Part shown: piece by piece, positions 17,969 to 34,676 of the stretch
Layout: the number at the start of each line of letters is the position of its first letter
Position numbering within the stretch: position 1 is the stretch's first letter
Source: Aquibium sp. A9E412
Lineage (GTDB): Bacteria > Pseudomonadota > Alphaproteobacteria > Rhizobiales > Rhizobiaceae
Assembly: GCF_030398335.1 (NCBI RefSeq)
Contig: NZ_JAOAOP010000013.1
Location: forward strand, 1-64,000
DNA: 64,000 bases
Direction of reading: 5' to 3'
The notes under the pieces: generated by a model
The model's database searches: none
What the model saw: only the letters and a program-made list of their open reading frames with translations
What the model was told of the DNA's origin: nothing
Position numbers and translations under genes: made by a program

Positions 17969-18000
17969 GGGGCGCGACCGCCGGTCGCGCCCTTCTTCTT
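17969..18000 (+). terminator. Intrinsic terminator after pufC
   Basis: A perfect 10-bp stem GGGCGCGACC (17970-17979) and GGTCGCGCCC (17983-17992) with a 3-base loop is followed by TTCTTCTT on the plus strand, about 47 bases after the pufC stop. It fits a Rho-independent terminator of the bchC-puf transcript. On the minus strand there is no T-run, so it does not serve idi. Confidence 0.85.
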
Positions 18001-18064
18001 GCGTGCGATGCTGCGAAAAGGCCGCGCGGGCTGCCGGCGGCCAGGGCGCGCGCCACGCCGCCCC

Positions 18065-18583
18065 TCAGATCACCAGGTCGGCGAAGCGCTCGACGTAGAT
18101 GCGGAACCACGGGGTGAAGGCGTCGGGCCGTGCGGCGATCTCCTCGCGCAGCGCCGCCGGGGCGACCCAGCGCGTCGCCGACACCTCCTGCGGGTCGGGG
18201 CGGATCGCCAGCCGCGCACGGTCGGCCTGGCCGACATACATCGTCACCTTCTCGTGCTCGTGCAGCCCGCCGCCGACATCGGCGGCATATTCGACCACGC
18301 GGCGGCGCTCGAGCGGCACCGAGAAGCCGAGCTCCTCGCGCAGCCGCCGGTCGGCGCAGTCGGCCAGCGATTCGTTCCAGTGCGGATGGGTGCAGCAGGT
18401 GTTGGCCCACAGCCCGCCGCAGTGATACTTGCGCGCCGCGCGGCGCTGGATCAGCAGCTCGCCGCGGTCGAACACGAAGACCGACACGGCCAGATGGAAG
18501 ACCGCGTCGGCATGGGCGCGCAGCTTCTCGATGGGAAACAGCGAGCCGTCGGCCGCGATCGCGGGAATGATGATGTCGCTCAA
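18065..18583 (-). CDS. idi: Isopentenyl-diphosphate delta-isomerase, type I
   Basis: Type I (Nudix-fold) isomerase (172 aa) that interconverts isopentenyl and dimethylallyl diphosphate, feeding CrtE and the phytol branch. The active-site cysteine region GLWANTCCTHPHWNE, the Nudix-like RRLREELGF and the acidic metal-binding segment HEHEKVTMY are visible. An idi gene in the photosynthesis cluster is also known from Rhodobacter. It lies 109 bases after hemA on the same strand and is probably the last gene of the bchF-puh transcript. Confidence 0.95.
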   Translation of the reverse strand: MSDIIIPAIAADGSLFPIEKLRAHADAVFHLAVSVFVFDRGELLIQRRAARKYHCGGLWANTCCTHPHWNESLADCADRRLREELGFSVPLERRRVVEYAADVGGGLHEHEKVTMYVGQADRARLAIRPDPQEVSATRWVAPAALREEIAARPDAFTPWFRIYVERFADLVI

Positions 18584-18692
18584 GGCTTCGCCCTCGCGCT
18601 TGCGGACAGCGGGCGGACGGCCATCTGCCGGCCGCTGCGGCTGCCGGCGGGCGAGGCCGCCCGGCCGGGCCGGTCCTGCCGCCCCTGCCCCG

Positions 18693-19910
18693 TCAGGCCA
18701 CCGCGCGGGCGAGCGCGCAGCGCGACCACAGCTCGTTGAGCGCGCCGACCAGATGGTCGATGTCGGCGTCCGAGTGCAGCGGGGTCGGCGTGATGCGCAG
18801 CCGCTCGGTGCCCTTGGGCACCGTCGGATGGTTGATCGGCTGCACGTAGATGCCGTGGTTCTCCAGAAGCAGGTCGGAGATCCACTTGCACTTGGCCGCG
18901 TTGCCCACCATCACCGGCACGATGTGGCTCGGATTGGGCATGTGCGGGATGCCGGCGGCGTCGAGCAGGCTGCGCACCCGGCGCACCCGCTCCTGGTGGC
19001 GGCGGCGCTCGAACTCGCTCCGCTTGAGATGGCGGATCGAGGCGGCCGCGCCGGCCGCCAGCGCCGGCGGCAGCGCCGTCGTGAAGATGAAGCCCGAGGC
19101 GAAGGAGCGCACGAAGTCGACCAGCGCGGACGACGCGGTGATGTAGCCGCCCATCACGCCGAACGCCTTGCCGAGCGTGCCCTCGATGACGGTGAGCCGG
19201 TCCATCAGGCCCTCGCGCTCGGCCACGCCGCCGCCGCGCGGGCCGTAGAGGCCGACGCCGTGCACCTCGTCGAGATAGGTCATCGCGCCGTGGCTGTCGG
19301 CGACGTCGCAGATCTCCTTGATCGGCGCGATGTCGCCGTCCATCGAGTAGACGCTCTCGAAGGCGACCAGCTTCGGCCGCTCGGGGTCGTCGGCCGACAG
19401 CAGCCGGTCGAGATCCTCGGGCGAATTGTGCTTCCACACGCGCTTGTCGGCGCGGCTGTGGCGGATGCCCTCGATCATCGAGGCGTGGTTGAGCGCGTCG
19501 GAATAGACGATGCAGCCGGGAATCTTGCTCGCCAGCGTGCCGAGCGCGGCCCAGTTGGACACGTAGCCCGAGGTGAAGATCAGCGCCGCCTCCTTGCCGT
19601 GCAGGTCGGCGAGCTCGGCCTCGAGCAGCGCATGGTCGTGCGTCGTGCCGGAGATGTTGCGCGTGCCGCCGGCGCCCGCGCCGCAGCGGTCGATCGCCTC
19701 CTTCATCGCGGCGCGCACGATCTCGTTCTGGCCCATGCCGAGATAGTCGTTCGAGCACCACACCGTCACGTCGTGCGTGGAGCCGTCGTCGCGGTAGCGG
19801 GTGGCGCGCGGAAAGTCCCCGGCGTGACGCTCCAGCTCGGCGAAGACGCGGTAGTTGCCCGCCTCGCGCAGGCCGTCGAGCGCCTGTTCGAAAAACCGGT
19901 TCATGTCCAT
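18693..19910 (-). CDS. hemA: 5-aminolevulinate synthase
   Basis: Pyridoxal-phosphate enzyme (405 aa) condensing glycine and succinyl-CoA to 5-aminolevulinate, the first tetrapyrrole step in Alphaproteobacteria. Family motifs include [13 protein letters not shown] near residue 45, [24 protein letters not shown] and the PLP lysine in [13 protein letters not shown]. The ATG overlaps the puhE end by 10 bases, so precursor supply is tied to the reaction-centre assembly operon. Confidence 0.97.
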   Translation of the reverse strand: MDMNRFFEQALDGLREAGNYRVFAELERHAGDFPRATRYRDDGSTHDVTVWCSNDYLGMGQNEIVRAAMKEAIDRCGAGAGGTRNISGTTHDHALLEAELADLHGKEAALIFTSGYVSNWAALGTLASKIPGCIVYSDALNHASMIEGIRHSRADKRVWKHNSPEDLDRLLSADDPERPKLVAFESVYSMDGDIAPIKEICDVADSHGAMTYLDEVHGVGLYGPRGGGVAEREGLMDRLTVIEGTLGKAFGVMGGYITASSALVDFVRSFASGFIFTTALPPALAAGAAASIRHLKRSEFERRRHQERVRRVRSLLDAAGIPHMPNPSHIVPVMVGNAAKCKWISDLLLENHGIYVQPINHPTVPKGTERLRITPTPLHSDADIDHLVGALNELWSRCALARAVA

Positions 19911-20824
19911 GACGTGCCTCCCGTTCTAGGCGCGGCCGGGGCTGGACCGCGCCGCTTCGCATAATCGACTGGAAGGGCGGCGCGGTGGGGCGATGTCGCC
20001 CGCGCCCCCTTCAACACCACACGCCTGCCGATCGCAAGGGGCGCGTGGCCCCCTGCGGCATCACGTTCGTCCGCGGCCGGCGCCATCCACGCCCAAGACA
20101 GCGCGTCGGGCACCGGCAGCACCAGGAAGAAATGCTCGGCGATCGCCAGGCCGGCAAGGGCGGCGATCAGCGTCGCGGCGACCGCCAGGTGCAGCGCCTC
20201 GGCCGTCGCCGCCAGGTAGCAGAAATAGCCGAACGGCACCGCCGCCAGCGCGATGATCGCGGCGAAGGCGCGGCTCGTGCGGTCGGTGCGGAAATAGCTC
20301 GTCAGGTAGTCGAGATGCGGCGGGATCAGGCCGCTGACGGAGAACGGCGCGCCGAGGAAGATCGTCAGCTTGGCGCTGACGCGCATGCCCCACAGGACGA
20401 GGAAGGTCCACAGCCCCGCCTGGTTCGGCGCGCCCCACACGAGCAGCGCCACCAGGCCGGCCGACGCCAGGATGGCGAGCTCGTGGTCGCGCAGCGTGGC
20501 GAAGGCGGCTGCGAAGCGCCGCCAGCCGGTCAGCTCCGGCGGACAGGGCGTGCGCCGCGGGCCGGTGACGAAGCCGAAGAGGAAGGCGATCTCGTGCCAG
20601 GCCCACACGGCGAGCGCCGACAGGAAGGCGAGGTAGACGCCGGCCAGGCTCTCCTGGCGCGCCGTCCAGGCAAGGCCGGCGAGCCCGGCCAGGGCGAGCG
20701 CGGTGAAGCCGGCAAGGACCAGCCGCGGCCGCGCCGCGCCGCGCCGCGCGGCGAGGAAGACGAAGCCGGTGGAGACCCACCAGACGACGACGGCGACCAG
20801 CACTGCGGCGGCGAGATGGGCCAC
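19901..20824 (-). CDS. puhE: Photosynthetic complex assembly protein PuhE
   Basis: A polytopic membrane protein (307 aa) of the PuhE/DUF3623 family, which in Rhodobacter modulates bacteriochlorophyll synthesis and reaction-centre assembly. The N-terminal [36 protein letters not shown] and [15 protein letters not shown] with [10 protein letters not shown] are family-typical. A GTG start at 20824 with GGGAGG upstream is the only good start: it follows acsF by 14 bases. The Pro/Arg/Ala-rich C-terminus overlaps hemA and looks unconserved. Confidence 0.9.
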   Translation of the reverse strand: MAHLAAAVLVAVVVWWVSTGFVFLAARRGAARPRLVLAGFTALALAGLAGLAWTARQESLAGVYLAFLSALAVWAWHEIAFLFGFVTGPRRTPCPPELTGWRRFAAAFATLRDHELAILASAGLVALLVWGAPNQAGLWTFLVLWGMRVSAKLTIFLGAPFSVSGLIPPHLDYLTSYFRTDRTSRAFAAIIALAAVPFGYFCYLAATAEALHLAVAATLIAALAGLAIAEHFFLVLPVPDALSWAWMAPAADERDAAGGHAPLAIGRRVVLKGARATSPHRAALPVDYAKRRGPAPAAPRTGGTSWT

Positions 20825-20838
20825 CGGCGCCTCCCTTC

Positions 20839-21927
20839 CTACCAGACCGGCTCGAGCCGGCCGTCGGCCGGCACGGCGTTGTGCTTGGCCGGAATGGCGT
20901 ACAGGCGGGCGAAGTTGAGCGCGGCGGCCGCGCCCCAGAAGCCCTTGCGCAGGCGCCCGCCGAGGCCGCCGTCGGCATCGGCGCGCGCCATCGCCTGGCC
21001 GATGCGGTTCATCCGCTTCAGCCCGGCCACGAAAGCCGGGTTGTCGAGATCGAGCACCAGCGGAAAGACCTGGCGCGAGATCTCGCTGGTCAGCCGGAAG
21101 ACGCGCATGTCGTACTCGTCGATCTCGATGCCGAGGCCGCGGTGGAAGGCCGGGCGGGCATGGTCGCGCACATACATGGTGGCGAAGACGGCGAGCAGGA
21201 AGAACTTGATCCACAGCTTGTTGCGCCCGGAGGTCAGCCGCGGGTCGGTGCGCATCAGCAGCGAGAACGCCTCGCCGTGGCGGAACTCGTCGTTGCACCA
21301 CTTCTCGAACCACTTGAAGATCGGGTGGAAGCGGTTTTCGGGATGCCGCTCGAGGTGGCGGTAGATCGTGATGTAGCGCGCGTAGCCGATCTTCTCCGAC
21401 AGGTAGGTGGCGTAGAAGATGAACTTCGGCTTGAAGTGGGTGTACTTCTTGGCCTTGGCGAGAAAGCCCATGTTGACGCCGATGCCGAACTCCTTGAGCG
21501 CGTCGTTGATGAAGCCGGCATGGCGCGACTCGTCGCGGCTCATGAAGCCGAACAGCTCGCAGATGTCCTTGTTGGTGCCGCGCCGCTTCATCTCCTTGTA
21601 GAGCACGCAGCCGGAAAACTCGGCCGTCAGCGAGGAGACCAGGAAGTCGATCAGCTCCTTGCGCAGGTCCTCCGGCAGGCTGTCGAGGTCGAGCGTCTCC
21701 CACTCCTCGGTGCGCTTGAAGTGGCCCTTGTTGGGGTCGGCGCGCATCTCGGCGAGCAGCGCGTCCCATTCGGCGCGGATCGGCGACACGTCGATGCGGT
21801 CGAGCTCGTCGAAGTCGGTCGTGTAGAAGCGCGGGTTGAGCATCGTCGATTCGAGCGCGGTGCGCGTCGTCTCGTTCTGCTCATCGAAGCCAGCGGCCGG
21901 GGCCGCGGGGTTGACGTGCGTGTTCAT
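20839..21927 (-). CDS. acsF: Mg-protoporphyrin IX monomethyl ester oxidative cyclase
   Basis: Oxygen-dependent diiron enzyme (362 aa) that forms the isocyclic ring E of protochlorophyllide. Diiron ligands occur in the ferritin-like motifs [23 protein letters not shown] and [11 protein letters not shown]. The start MNTHV overlaps the preceding small gene by ATGA. Presence of AcsF, with no anaerobic cyclase BchE in this window, indicates that bacteriochlorophyll can be made with oxygen, as in aerobic anoxygenic phototrophs. Confidence 0.96.
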   Translation of the reverse strand: MNTHVNPAAPAAGFDEQNETTRTALESTMLNPRFYTTDFDELDRIDVSPIRAEWDALLAEMRADPNKGHFKRTEEWETLDLDSLPEDLRKELIDFLVSSLTAEFSGCVLYKEMKRRGTNKDICELFGFMSRDESRHAGFINDALKEFGIGVNMGFLAKAKKYTHFKPKFIFYATYLSEKIGYARYITIYRHLERHPENRFHPIFKWFEKWCNDEFRHGEAFSLLMRTDPRLTSGRNKLWIKFFLLAVFATMYVRDHARPAFHRGLGIEIDEYDMRVFRLTSEISRQVFPLVLDLDNPAFVAGLKRMNRIGQAMARADADGGLGGRLRKGFWGAAAALNFARLYAIPAKHNAVPADGRLEPVW

Positions 21928-22229
21928 AGCGTCGCCCTTTCGGAAAAGGAGAATTCGCACAGCTCCATGAACTCCAGGTCGCCGGTGGCGCGCGTCCAGG
22001 CGCGCTCGAGCCGGCTCGCCCGGGTGATCGTGGCGTTGCGGCGGAAGGTCTGCGCCTGGCCATAGGGCACGGCCACGGGCGCGCCGTGCACCAGCACCTC
22101 GTCGCCGGGATGCACCACCACGCCGCCGTCGAAGCGCACATGCGCGGCCAGGCTGTCGAAGGTGTTGTTGATCTCCACCGTGCAGGGCACTTCGATCCGC
22201 TGCCGGCGGAAGGGGCTCTTGAGCTTCAT
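21924..22229 (-). CDS. Conserved small protein between puhC and acsF
   Basis: A 101-residue soluble-looking protein ([20 protein letters not shown] at the start; a beta-rich core [20 protein letters not shown] resembling a small barrel; then an Arg-rich helix). Comparable short genes occur at this place, before acsF, in many photosynthesis clusters. I know no assigned function. Start and stop overlap puhC and acsF by four bases each, so it is fully embedded in the operon and likely translated with them. A role with the cyclase or in assembly is inference from position only. Confidence 0.75.
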   Translation of the reverse strand: MKLKSPFRRQRIEVPCTVEINNTFDSLAAHVRFDGGVVVHPGDEVLVHGAPVAVPYGQAQTFRRNATITRASRLERAWTRATGDLEFMELCEFSFSERATL

Positions 22230-22714
22230 CGCGCGATCCTCCCCGGGCTGTCGAGAAACTGGGCGAAGGCGGCCGCATTGTCGGCCCCGAAGGCGTCGAG
22301 ATAGATGCGTTCGCCGGTTGCGGTGTCGGACAGCGAGATCGCCCCGCTGTCCCAGCGGATCAGCCGGTAGGGCTTGTCGGCGGCCGCGCCGGCGGCCAGG
22401 CGCATGCGCGCCAGCGGGCGCAGCGCGCCGCGCACGAAGCCGCCCTCGCCGGCCGGAAAGACGGCGACGGTGGCGCCCGAGCGCGCGTCGGCGACGACCA
22501 CCGTGTCGTCGTCGTGGCGGGTCAGCACGATGTCGCGGATCGCCTGCGGCGTGCCGAGCGCCACGCGCACGGTGCCGATGCCGGTCGTCTGGCCGAACAC
22601 GATGGCGCCGGCGGCGAACAGCACCAGCCCGATGGCGGCGAACAGCGGGTAGCGCGGAAAGCGCGGCGCGCGGCGGCCGGGCGCGATGGCGGGAACGCGG
22701 GCGGCTGCGGTCAT
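22226..22714 (-). CDS. puhC: Photosynthetic complex assembly protein PuhC
   Basis: PuhC (162 aa, the same length as Rhodobacter capsulatus Orf162b from memory) is a bitopic membrane protein needed for efficient reaction-centre/LH1 organisation. One N-terminal helix ([20 protein letters not shown], about residues 22-41) is followed by a periplasmic domain with [21 protein letters not shown] and the family-typical [34 protein letters not shown] lies upstream of the ATG. Confidence 0.9.
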   Translation of the reverse strand: MTAAARVPAIAPGRRAPRFPRYPLFAAIGLVLFAAGAIVFGQTTGIGTVRVALGTPQAIRDIVLTRHDDDTVVVADARSGATVAVFPAGEGGFVRGALRPLARMRLAAGAAADKPYRLIRWDSGAISLSDTATGERIYLDAFGADNAAAFAQFLDSPGRIAR

Positions 22715-22737
22715 CGTCTTTCTCCTCCCTGCCCCGG

Positions 22738-23415
22738 CTACTCGGCCGCCAGGCGCGCGGCGGCCAGCACCTCGCCGTCGATGTCGGCGCAGGCCGGACG
22801 GCCGGCCGGCCGGTCGGCCACGCCCACCGTCTTCTCCAGCTCGGCGGCGAGCAGCGCGGCCACCCGGTCGACGTCGGCAAGGCAGATCAGCGCCGGCTCG
22901 GGACGGGCGAAGCGCCACGGCCGGTTGTGCGGCCACAGCATCAGCCAGGAGAACTTGTAGTCCTCCTTGAGCGCCAGCGTGATCGTGCCGCTGCCGTCGC
23001 GCTCGCGCTGAACCGCGGCCGACGCGATGTTGGCGAACGGCACGTTGAGCGTGATCGACAGGCCGACACCGATGCGCATGACGATGCGCGCATTGGTGAT
23101 CGTGTAGAGCGTCGTCTTCTGCACGCCGAGACCGAACAGCTCGAACAGCGCCAGCCCGATGGCGCCGAGCAGCGCCAGCACGCCGACGGCGAACAGGATC
23201 GAGCCGGCGGTGCGGCCGTCGGCATAGCCGGCCAGCGCCGCCCAGCCGGCCAAGAGAACGAAGTAGCCGGCGAGCCAGCGCGTCTTCAGGATGCGGCGGG
23301 CGACGAGACGGCCGGACGGACGCCCCTGCCAGACGATGAACTCGCCCTCGGGCGGCCGTTCGGGCAGGCCCGGCAGCGGCTCGTGGTCGTGCTCGCGGGC
23401 GACGGGCTCGGTCAT
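22738..23415 (-). CDS. puhB: Photosynthetic complex assembly protein PuhB
   Basis: PuhB (225 aa) is a membrane protein with a PH-like domain that acts as a reaction-centre assembly factor. The sequence gives LPERPPEGEFIVWQGRPSG, two to three membrane segments between residues 47 and 95, the PH-type core TTLYTITNARIVMRIGVGL and FSWLMLWPHNRPWRFARPEP. The start overlaps the puhA stop (ATGA). Confidence 0.92.
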   Translation of the reverse strand: MTEPVAREHDHEPLPGLPERPPEGEFIVWQGRPSGRLVARRILKTRWLAGYFVLLAGWAALAGYADGRTAGSILFAVGVLALLGAIGLALFELFGLGVQKTTLYTITNARIVMRIGVGLSITLNVPFANIASAAVQRERDGSGTITLALKEDYKFSWLMLWPHNRPWRFARPEPALICLADVDRVAALLAAELEKTVGVADRPAGRPACADIDGEVLAAARLAAE

Positions 23416-24203
23416 AGCAGGGCCTCCTGGCGCTTCGGCGTGGCGTAGAGCTGGCCGCCGCCGTAGTAGGCGACGACGCGCTCCTCCTCGAGCCGCGTCA
23501 CCTGGTCGGGGGCGGCGAGGCCCGGCACGTTGGCGAACTGCGCCGCGGTGATGGCGTGCACGTAGACCACGCGCTCGGCCCCGCGGGCGCTGCGGAAGAC
23601 GCTGAAGTTGATCGGCAGCAGCACGCTGCGCGCCTCCTCCCCGCCGTCGGTCAGCGCGACCTCGAGATAGCGGATCAGATGCTCCTCCATGTCGACCCAG
23701 ATGTCGCGGACGGTGCCGGCCAGCACGCTGTCGCAGCCGACGACCCGCATGCCGCGCGGATCGGGGTCCTCGCTCGCCACCGTGACCTCGGGAGCGACCC
23801 GCATCGGCACGATGCGCGGCGCGCCGCGCGCGGTGACGTCGGGCCGGTCCGCGCGCTCGGCCCACGAGCCGGGGCCGACGCCGGCCAGCATCGGGTCGCC
23901 GGTCGGCACCGAGGCCGCGCCGGAAAAGGCGGCGGTGCGGGTGGTCGAGATGGCGCGGGTGTCGCGGCTGCCGTCGGGCACGCGCACGTCGGGGTGGCCG
24001 TGGCCGATGACGAAGGTCTTGGCCGGCGGCACGAACAGGAAGCCGTGCTTGTTGTAGCGGCCGGTCACGTCGTCCTCGAGCGGATAGCCCTCGCGCCGGT
24101 CCTCCTGGCGCAGATACCAGATGAGGCCCGCGAAGAAGACCCAGAACGCGTACAAGGTGACCTGCGCAACGTCGATATTCCCGACAATCGATCCGGTTTC
24201 CAT
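23412..24203 (-). CDS. puhA: Photosynthetic reaction centre H subunit
   Basis: H subunit (263 aa): a single N-terminal helix (VAQVTLYAFWVFFAGLIWYL, residues 12-31) followed by RQEDRREGYPLEDD and a large cytoplasmic PRC-barrel domain that covers the quinone side of the L and M subunits. The GTVRDIWVDMEEHLIRYLEV segment is the PRC-barrel core. GGGAGG lies before the ATG. A 24-base gap separates it from lhaA. Confidence 0.97.
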   Translation of the reverse strand: METGSIVGNIDVAQVTLYAFWVFFAGLIWYLRQEDRREGYPLEDDVTGRYNKHGFLFVPPAKTFVIGHGHPDVRVPDGSRDTRAISTTRTAAFSGAASVPTGDPMLAGVGPGSWAERADRPDVTARGAPRIVPMRVAPEVTVASEDPDPRGMRVVGCDSVLAGTVRDIWVDMEEHLIRYLEVALTDGGEEARSVLLPINFSVFRSARGAERVVYVHAITAAQFANVPGLAAPDQVTRLEEERVVAYYGGGQLYATPKRQEALL

Positions 24204-24227
24204 GACGGACCTCCCGTGGCTAGCGGC

Positions 24228-25670
24228 TCATCCCGGCAGATCGGCGAGGCCGAAGCGGGACAGCCGGTCACGACCCTTCGCGAACCGCCTTCCGGCGAGC
24301 GGTCCGAGAACGGCCAAACTGACGAAAAGCAATGCGATCTCCAGATGGTAGACGGTGTTGTAGCCGGTCGACGGCGTGACCAGCGCGGCACCCAGCGCGC
24401 CGTCGAGGGCGAGCGCGTTGACCGCATCGCGGATGATGCCGCCGAGCGCTAGGCCGACGCCGATGGCCGTCGCCTGCACCGCGCTCCACGCGCCGATGGC
24501 AAAGCCGCTGTCGGTGCGCTCGGCCAGCTCCATCGCCGCCAGCATGGTGCCGACGGCGAACAGGCCGCTGCCGAAGCCGATCACCGCCGTGCCGGCGCGG
24601 AACAGCGCCGCCGAGGCGAGCGGCCCGGCGAAGATGACGGCCGAGAAGGCGGCGATGCCGGCGAGCGCGCCGAGGGCGGCGACGCGGTGCATGTCGAAGC
24701 CGCCGGCGAGCAGCCGGCCGGCGAGCGCGAAGCCGGCCAGCGTGCCGGCCGCCCACAGCGCGGTGAGCAGCGTCGTCTGCGCCACGGTGAAGCCGAGGAT
24801 CTCCGCACCGTAGGGCTCGAGCAGCACGTCCTGCATGCTGAAGGCGGCCGAGCCGAGGCCGACGCCGACGAGCAGCCGCGGCGTGCGCGGATCGGAGCGG
24901 TAGAGCGCGAAGACCTCGGCGAAGCGCGGCCGCGGCCGGTCGGGCCGGGTGCGCTGCGGGTCGCGCGGCTCCTGCTTCCACAGCGCGGCGACGTTGAGCA
25001 GCACGGTGACGACGGCGGCCCCCTGCACGACCTGGATCAGCCGCTTGGGCGAGAACTCGGCAAGCAGCAGGCTGAAGGCGAGCGAGGCGGCGATCATGCC
25101 GACCAGCAGGACGACGTAGACCAGCGCCACCACGCGCGGCCGGTTGCGCTCGGCCGACAGGTCGGTGGCGAGCGCCAGGCCGGCGGTCTGCGCCATGTGC
25201 ATGCCGAGGCCGGTGAGCAGGAAGGCGGCGGCCGCGGCGACCGGACCGGCCCATGTCGGCCCCAGCGTCTGCGACTGCAGAAGCAGCAGCGCGAAGGGCA
25301 TGATGGCGAAGCCGCCGAACTGCAGCAGCGTGCCGAGCCAGACATACGGCACGCGGCGCCAGCCGAGCACCGAGCGGTAGGTGTCGGAGCGGTGGCCGAT
25401 CAGCACGCGCAGCGGCGCGGCGAGCACCGGAATGGCGACCATCAGCGCCACCAGGCTGGTCGGCACGCCGAGTTCGACGATCATCACCCGGTTGAGCGTG
25501 CCGGTCAGAAGCACAGCGGCCATGCCGACGGAGACCTGGAACAGCGACAGCCTGAGCAGCCGGCCGAGCGGCAGGTCCGGCGAGGCGGCGTCGGCGAACG
25601 GCAGGAAGCGCGTTCCCACCGACTGCCAGAACGCCACCATGCGTCCGCCTGCAGAGGCCCGACCGATCAT
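24228..25670 (-). CDS. lhaA: LH1 assembly protein LhaA, PucC family
   Basis: A major-facilitator-like membrane protein (480 aa, about 12 helices) of the BCD/PucC family. Family hallmarks are LTGTLNRVMIVELGVP, the loop RVLIGHRSDTYRSVLGWRRVPYVW and AFSMQDVLLEPYGAEILGF. Location between bchM and puhA identifies LhaA, required for normal LH1 assembly, possibly by delivering bacteriochlorophyll. The ATG at 25670 overlaps the bchM stop by four bases. Confidence 0.94.
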   Translation of the reverse strand: MIGRASAGGRMVAFWQSVGTRFLPFADAASPDLPLGRLLRLSLFQVSVGMAAVLLTGTLNRVMIVELGVPTSLVALMVAIPVLAAPLRVLIGHRSDTYRSVLGWRRVPYVWLGTLLQFGGFAIMPFALLLLQSQTLGPTWAGPVAAAAAFLLTGLGMHMAQTAGLALATDLSAERNRPRVVALVYVVLLVGMIAASLAFSLLLAEFSPKRLIQVVQGAAVVTVLLNVAALWKQEPRDPQRTRPDRPRPRFAEVFALYRSDPRTPRLLVGVGLGSAAFSMQDVLLEPYGAEILGFTVAQTTLLTALWAAGTLAGFALAGRLLAGGFDMHRVAALGALAGIAAFSAVIFAGPLASAALFRAGTAVIGFGSGLFAVGTMLAAMELAERTDSGFAIGAWSAVQATAIGVGLALGGIIRDAVNALALDGALGAALVTPSTGYNTVYHLEIALLFVSLAVLGPLAGRRFAKGRDRLSRFGLADLPG

Positions 25671-26368
25671 CGCCTGGCCACCTCCATCGCATGCGAGATG
25701 TAGAAGCCGCAGTCGACGCGCTCCACCGGGCGCGGCTGCCAGCCGCCGAGCGCCGGCTCGGCCGAAAGCCGGCGGACCATGGCGCGCGGCGCCACCGGCT
25801 CGATGGCCGGCGCGCGGTCGGCGCGCGGGAACAGGCGGCCGGCCATGTGCATGGCGAGGAGCAGCGGCGTCGCCGGCGCCACGGTAAAGACGATCGCGCG
25901 CTCGGTGCGCTCGGCCAGCCGCGCCACCGCGGCGACCGCGTCGGCGGCGCGATAATGAATGAGCGAATCCATCGCCACCACCGCGTCGAAGCGGCCGTGC
26001 TCGGGCGCCAGCATGTCGCCGGCCCGGAACGTCACGCGGCCCGGCCCGGCGATCGCCGGCGCGGTCTCGGCGGCGAAGCGCACCATCTCCGGCGACAGGT
26101 CGATGCCGGTGACGTCGGCGCCGCGGCGCGCCAGCGCGACGGCGAGATGGCCGGCGCCGCAGCCCGCGTCGAGCACGCGCCAGCCGGCGAGGTCGTCCGG
26201 CAGCCGTGCGGCAAGCGCGCGGCGCATCGCCGCGCGGCCCTCGCGCACCGTCGCGCGGATGCGGCTCAGCGGCTCGTCGGAGGCGAACCTCTTCCAGGCG
26301 TCGACCGCCGTGCGGTCGAAATAGACCTCCAGCTCGCCGCGCCGTCTGAGATAGCTCGCTCCGGCCAT
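25667..26368 (-). CDS. bchM: Mg-protoporphyrin IX O-methyltransferase
   Basis: SAM-dependent methyltransferase (233 aa) that esterifies Mg-protoporphyrin IX, giving the substrate of AcsF. The SAM motif VLDAGCGAGHLAVALARRG lies near residues 65-83, and DVTGIDLSPEMV follows. The N-terminal YFDRTAVDAWKRFASDEPLS and the C-terminal ISHAMEVAR are typical of BchM. It lies 10 bases after bchL and is coupled to lhaA. Confidence 0.95.
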   Translation of the reverse strand: MAGASYLRRRGELEVYFDRTAVDAWKRFASDEPLSRIRATVREGRAAMRRALAARLPDDLAGWRVLDAGCGAGHLAVALARRGADVTGIDLSPEMVRFAAETAPAIAGPGRVTFRAGDMLAPEHGRFDAVVAMDSLIHYRAADAVAAVARLAERTERAIVFTVAPATPLLLAMHMAGRLFPRADRAPAIEPVAPRAMVRRLSAEPALGGWQPRPVERVDCGFYISHAMEVARR

Positions 26369-26378
26369 CGTCCGCGTC

Positions 26379-31004
<4,626 letters not shown>

Positions 31005-31033
<29 letters not shown>

Positions 31034-32546
31034 AGAGCGTCTCGACGGTGATGGGGTTCAGACCGCGCTCGGCGGCAAACAGCTCGGTGTTGCGGCGCGC
31101 CCGGCCGCGCACGAAGAACGGGATCTTCTTCAGCTCGCTCTCGGCGTCGGAGGTCCAGGCGGGCGCGCGCTCCTCGGCGCCGTCGGCCGGCGGCGCGGCG
31201 GCCGGCGCCGCCGTCTCGAGCGCGGCCAGATGCGAGGCGTCGGCCTGGTCGTTGAACTCGAAGTCCTCGCGGAACATGCCGAGCAGATGCTCCTCGAGGC
31301 CCATCATCAGCGGGTGCACCCAGCTGTCGAAGATGACGTTGGCGCCCTCGTGGCCCATCTGCGGCGAGTGGCGGGCGGGAAAGTCCTGCACGTGGACGGG
31401 CGCCGAGATCACCGCGCAGGGCACGCGCAGGCGCTTGGCGACGTGGCGTTCCATCTGCGTGCCGAGCACGAGCTCGGGCTGGCTGGCGACGATGGCGGCC
31501 TCGACGTCGAGATGGTCGTCGGTGATCAGCGGCTCGACGCCGTGCTCGGCGGCCGCCGCGCGCACCTGGCGGGCCTGCTCGCGCGCATAGGTGCCGAGAC
31601 CGCAGACGCGGAAACCGAGCTCGTCGCGGGCGATCCGCGCGGCGGCGACCGCGTGCGTGGCGTCGCCGAAGATGAAGACGCGCTTGCCGGTCAGATAGTT
31701 GGAATCGATCGAGCGCGAGTACCACGACAGCCGCTCGTCGGCGCCGTCGAGCGCGGGCGCGGGATCGACGCCGGCCAGCTCGGCCACCTGCATGACGAAG
31801 TCGCGCGTCGCGCCGACGCCGATCGGCACCGTGTCGACCGCCGGCTGGCCGTATTCGCGCGTCAGCCAGCGCGCCGCCGGCTCGGCGATCTCGGGATAGA
31901 GCACGATGTTGAAGTCGGCCTCGGGCAGCCGCGTCAGGTCATGCGGGCTGGCGCCGAGCGGCGCCACCACGTTGACCGGCACGCCGATCGCGTCGAGCAG
32001 CTTTCGCACCTCGACGAGGTCGTCGCGGTTGCGGAAGCCGAGCGCGGTGGGGCCGAGGATGTTGCAGCGCTTCGGCGCAGCGGCTTCGCGCTGCGGCCGT
32101 TCGCGACCGCCGGCGAAGCCGCGCACCAGGCGGTAGAAGGTCTCGGCCGCGCCCCAGTTCTCCTTCTTCTGGTAGGAGGGCAGCTCGAGCGGCACCACCG
32201 GAATGTCGAGGCCGAGCGCCTTCGACAGGCCGCCGGGGTCGTCCTGCAGCAGCTCGGCCGTGCACGAGGCGCCGACCAGCATGGCCTGCGGCCGGAAGCG
32301 CTCGGCCGCCTCGCGGCAGGCGCGCTTGAACAGCTCGGCGGTGTCGCCGCCCAGATCGCGCGCCTTGAAGGTGGTGTAGGTGACCGGCGGCCGCGCCTTG
32401 CGCCGCTCGATCATGGTGAACAAGAGGTCGGCATAGGTGTCGCCCTGCGGCGCGTGCAGCACGTAGTGCAGGCCGTGCATGGCGGTGGCGACGCGCATGG
32501 CACCGACATGCGGCGGGCCCTCGTAGGTCCATACGGTGAGCTGCAT
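31005..32546 (-). CDS. bchB: Protochlorophyllide reductase subunit B
   Basis: NifK-like subunit (513 aa) of dark-operative protochlorophyllide oxidoreductase. The N-terminus [20 protein letters not shown] is diagnostic. Asp36 in [11 protein letters not shown] occupies the position of the unusual aspartate ligand of the NB cluster known from the Rhodobacter structure. The C-terminal [20 protein letters not shown] is also family-typical. It lies three bases after bchN. Confidence 0.96.
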
Positions 32547-32549
32547 GGC

Positions 32550-34465
<1,916 letters not shown>

Positions 34466-34467
<2 letters not shown>

Positions 34468-34483
34468 TAATGCAGTATTTACA
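34466..34483. promoter_or_regulatory. Second PpsR-like site between bchF and ppaA
   Basis: CGTAATGCAGTATTTACA matches five of six fixed bases and overlaps the neighbouring site by two bases, unlike the 8-bp spacing elsewhere. It could be a weaker or alternative site. Confidence 0.5.
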
Positions 34484-34676
34484 AACCCGCCTGCCTGCGT
34501 CATTCTGATCCTGTTAACTGGACCCGCCGACAGGGCAGAGCGTCCATCCGGGGCCGCAACCGCGCGAGGCGCGCACCAGGCCCGACGCTCCCGCTCCGCT
34601 TGACGCGCCCAGGCATCACGCGGGGACCGAGCGTCGCGCCCGCGGCGCCGTCCGCCATCCGGCCCGAGGATGGACC

